From assembly GCA_027068695.1 (NCBI GenBank), contig JAMOMG010000246.1, positions 1-7,597 on the forward strand: a DNA stretch of 7,597 nt. The letters are read 5' to 3'. Within the stretch, counting starts at the first letter, position 1; each line of letters starts with the position of its first letter. This stretch comes from Flavobacteriaceae bacterium (lineage in GTDB: Bacteria > Bacteroidota > Bacteroidia > Flavobacteriales > Flavobacteriaceae). Of the stretch, positions 5,633 through 7,597 are shown piece by piece. A program made the position numbers and the translations under genes. The notes under the pieces are model-generated. The model searched no databases. It worked only from the letters and a program-made list of their open reading frames with translations, and was not told the DNA's origin.

Positions 5633-6568
5633 ATGCAGCAAAGAAAATTTAGACATTATTTTATAATTATTTTAAAAGGAATAGCCATGGGTGCAGCTGA
5701 TGTTGTTCCTGGGGTTTCGGGAGGTACAATTGCTTTTATATCAGGAATTTACGAAGAGTTATTAACTTCAATTAGCTCAATAAATTTTGGTACATTAAAA
5801 CTTTTAAAAACAAAAGGAATTAAAGCGACTTGGAAAGCCATTAATGGGAACTTTTTGGTATCATTACTCTCAGGTATTTTTATTAGCATTATTTCTTTAG
5901 CAAAACTAATATCTTGGCTGTTAGAACATAAACCTATATTGGTTTGGTCATTCTTTTTTGGGCTAGTTTTAGCAAGTATTTTGTATGTGGGAAGACAAAT
6001 TACTAAATGGAATAGCAGAATAATAGTGAGCTTATTAATGGGCGCTGGAATAGCTTATTACATAACTACATTACAGCCTTTAATTTCTTCAAATAGCTCT
6101 CCATTATTTCTGTTTTTAGCTGGGGCATTAGCAATTTGTGCTATGATTTTACCAGGAATTTCAGGCGCATTTATTTTAGTTTTGTTGGGAGCATATAAAC
6201 CAGTATTAGAGGCAATTCACACTAGAGATTTAAAATTATTGACAATACTTGTTTTTGGAGCAATAGTTGGTCTACTGTCTTTTTCAAAAGTGTTAAATTG
6301 GTTGTTTAATCATTACAAGAATTTTACACTGGCGGTTTTAACGGGATTTATACTAGGTTCTCTAAATAAAATATGGCCTTGGAAAGAAACATTAACTTGG
6401 CGGGTTAACTCTCATGGAATCAAAGTGCCGTTTAATCAGCAAAGCATATTGCCTTTTTCATTTGAAGGAGACTCCCAAATATTACCAGCAATAATATTGT
6501 TAATTATAGGATTTTTAACAATTATTCTATTAGAAAAAATAGCTGATAATAGTTCGAATAATATATAG
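5633..6568 (+). CDS. DUF368 membrane protein, candidate undecaprenyl-phosphate translocase (first paralog)
   Basis: A 311-residue polytopic inner-membrane protein. The DUF368 family (PF04018), named PopT in 2023 work on Gram-positive bacteria and Vibrio, is reported to return undecaprenyl phosphate, the lipid carrier of wall and surface glycan precursors, across the cytoplasmic membrane. The first signature is GAADVVPGVSGGT (20-32), followed by AFISGIYEELL (34-44). The second is MILPGISGAFILVLLGAY (171-188). The two are related to each other (PGVSGGT and PGISGAF), the internal repeat expected of an inverted-repeat transporter. LTGFILGSLNKIWPW (236-250) is a third conserved stretch, followed by a hydrophilic loop (251-282) and a last membrane helix (about 284-300). 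There are roughly eight hydrophobic segments in all. The acidic residue D23 of the first motif is kept, unlike in the neighbour. It ends 6 bases before the second copy. The family is certain; transport in this organism is inferred. Confidence 0.93.
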   Translation: MQQRKFRHYFIIILKGIAMGAADVVPGVSGGTIAFISGIYEELLTSISSINFGTLKLLKTKGIKATWKAINGNFLVSLLSGIFISIISLAKLISWLLEHKPILVWSFFFGLVLASILYVGRQITKWNSRIIVSLLMGAGIAYYITTLQPLISSNSSPLFLFLAGALAICAMILPGISGAFILVLLGAYKPVLEAIHTRDLKLLTILVFGAIVGLLSFSKVLNWLFNHYKNFTLAVLTGFILGSLNKIWPWKETLTWRVNSHGIKVPFNQQSILPFSFEGDSQILPAIILLIIGFLTIILLEKIADNSSNNI

Positions 6569-6574
6569 ATAATT

Positions 6575-7597
6575 ATGGCTAGAGAACGTACCATATTAGA
6601 TAAGTTTTTTCTTTTTTTAAAAGGACTTTCTATGGGTGCTGCTAATAAAGTTCCTGGCGTTTCTGGTGGTACAGTTTCTTTTGTATTGGGGTTTTATGAA
6701 GAAATGATTTATTCTTTTAGAAAAATAAATTACAAAGCTTTTTTATTGTTAATTAATGGAAGATTTAAAAGTTTCTATTACTATACAAATGCAACTTTTT
6801 TGTTGCTTGTTTTTGGAGGAAGTACATTTAGCTATTTTAGCGTTTCTCTTGTTTTAGATTATCTACTAGAATATTATGAATTGTATGTTTGGAGTTCTTT
6901 TTTTGGAATGATTTTAGGATCAATCTATTATATTTCAAAAGATTTTAATGACTGGAAAACAACCAACATTGTTGCAATGTCAATTGGTGCTGCATTAGGT
7001 ATTGCTATTAGTTTTATGAACCCAGCAAAAGAAAATGATAATTTATGGTTTGTATTCGCTTGTGGAATTATAGGTGTTTCAGGAATGACACTACCAGGGC
7101 TTTCAGGTTCATTTATTTTAATTTTGTTGGGTAATTATGTATTACTACTGGTTGACTCTGTTACCATGTTATATAAAACTTTTGCAGAAATAATTACAGG
7201 AGACTTTAGCTTTATGAATAGTGAAGAACGTTTGAGATACCTTAAAATAATAGCATCGTTTACTGCTGGATCTGCTTTTGGGTTGATATTTACCTCACAT
7301 ATTTTAGGATATGTACTAAAGCGTTGGCACCAAATAGTTACAGCTATTATTATTGGTTTTATTACAGGTTCTTTAGGAATGGTTTGGCCTTGGAAGAAAG
7401 TTGTTTATAAAGTTGAAAATGGTAGAATATTATTAGATGCAAGAGGAAACGAAGTTGTTGAAAATTTTAAACGGTACTCTCCTGATTTCTCACAGCAGGA
7501 AACTTGGATTGCCATTTTTTATATTTTCCTTGGGCTAGGAATTATTTTATTAATTGATAAATTCGGACAAAAACGTAAAGAGTATGAAGATGAATAA
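6575..7597 (+). CDS. DUF368 membrane protein, candidate undecaprenyl-phosphate translocase (second, divergent paralog)
   Basis: A 340-residue polytopic membrane protein, complete: its TAA is the last codon of the window. It shares the DUF368 plan with its upstream neighbour: KGLSMGAANKVPGVSGGT (16-33), MTLPGLSGSFILILLGNY (171-188), ITGSLGMVWPWKK (263-275) and a final helix at about 311-327 with a charged tail KRKEYEDE. Differences are clear. In the first signature the usual acidic residue is N24 and the next residue is a lysine (K25), where the first paralog has D and V. There is also an added polar stretch around 203-222 (EIITGDFSFMNSEERLRY) and a longer loop after WPWKK (276-310). Overall identity to the first copy is low outside the motifs, so this is an old duplication, not a recent one. 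The 6-base gap implies co-transcription. It may act in the same lipid-carrier recycling, as a partner subunit, or on another polyprenyl lipid. Confidence 0.92.
   Translation: MARERTILDKFFLFLKGLSMGAANKVPGVSGGTVSFVLGFYEEMIYSFRKINYKAFLLLINGRFKSFYYYTNATFLLLVFGGSTFSYFSVSLVLDYLLEYYELYVWSSFFGMILGSIYYISKDFNDWKTTNIVAMSIGAALGIAISFMNPAKENDNLWFVFACGIIGVSGMTLPGLSGSFILILLGNYVLLLVDSVTMLYKTFAEIITGDFSFMNSEERLRYLKIIASFTAGSAFGLIFTSHILGYVLKRWHQIVTAIIIGFITGSLGMVWPWKKVVYKVENGRILLDARGNEVVENFKRYSPDFSQQETWIAIFYIFLGLGIILLIDKFGQKRKEYEDE

Noticed and set aside
1..7597. Mobile elements, CRISPR arrays, tRNA or rRNA genes, phage or defence genes
   Set aside because: I saw no transposase, integrase, terminal repeats, regularly spaced repeats, tRNA-like cloverleaf or rRNA-like sequence. 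All genes are of conserved housekeeping or envelope type, so no new defence or mobile system is supported.

Overview
The window is a compact, AT-rich stretch of a Bacteroidota genome, most likely family Flavobacteriaceae. The evidence is a Por-secretion (type IX, T9SS) C-terminal sorting domain, TAnnTTTG-type -7 promoter elements, no clear Shine-Dalgarno sequences, and protein families typical of that group (a PyrR/PyrB/RNase Z cluster and a TPR protein beside two DUF368 proteins). I cannot name a genus from the sequence alone.

Layout. Two divergent gene clusters meet at a short control region around 4061-4197. Leftwards (minus strand) run seven tightly packed genes: pyrR, pyrB, a small STAS-like protein, a very small T9SS-sorted secreted protein, rnz (RNase Z), a class I SAM methyltransferase, and a GNAT acetyltransferase that runs off the left edge. 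Gaps are 2 to 19 bases, and one junction overlaps by 4 bases (ATGA), so a single transcript is likely. Rightwards (plus strand) run a 465-residue TPR-repeat protein and two tandem DUF368 membrane proteins 6 bases apart. The second DUF368 gene ends exactly at the last base of the window.

Function. The left cluster mixes the second step of pyrimidine synthesis (aspartate carbamoyltransferase) and a PyrR-type uracil phosphoribosyltransferase with tRNA 3'-end processing (RNase Z) and proteins of unknown substrate. The right cluster encodes two candidate undecaprenyl-phosphate translocases (DUF368/PopT family), which would recycle the lipid carrier for cell-wall and surface-glycan synthesis, beside a TPR scaffold protein.

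Most genes are ordinary conserved core genes. I see no mobile element, CRISPR array, RNA gene, phage gene or defence system. The points most worth a second look are: the tandem DUF368 pair, whose second copy has lost the acidic residue of its first signature motif; a perfect 15-base palindrome at the expected transcription start of the pyrR operon, where no classical PyrR attenuator is visible; a STAS-like protein without a phospho-acceptor site, fixed between pyrB and rnz; and a secreted protein that is little more than a T9SS sorting signal, translationally coupled to rnz. Several start codons are better placed downstream of the longest open frame (pyrR, the TPR gene and the T9SS gene). No stretch longer than 300 bases lacks a gene.
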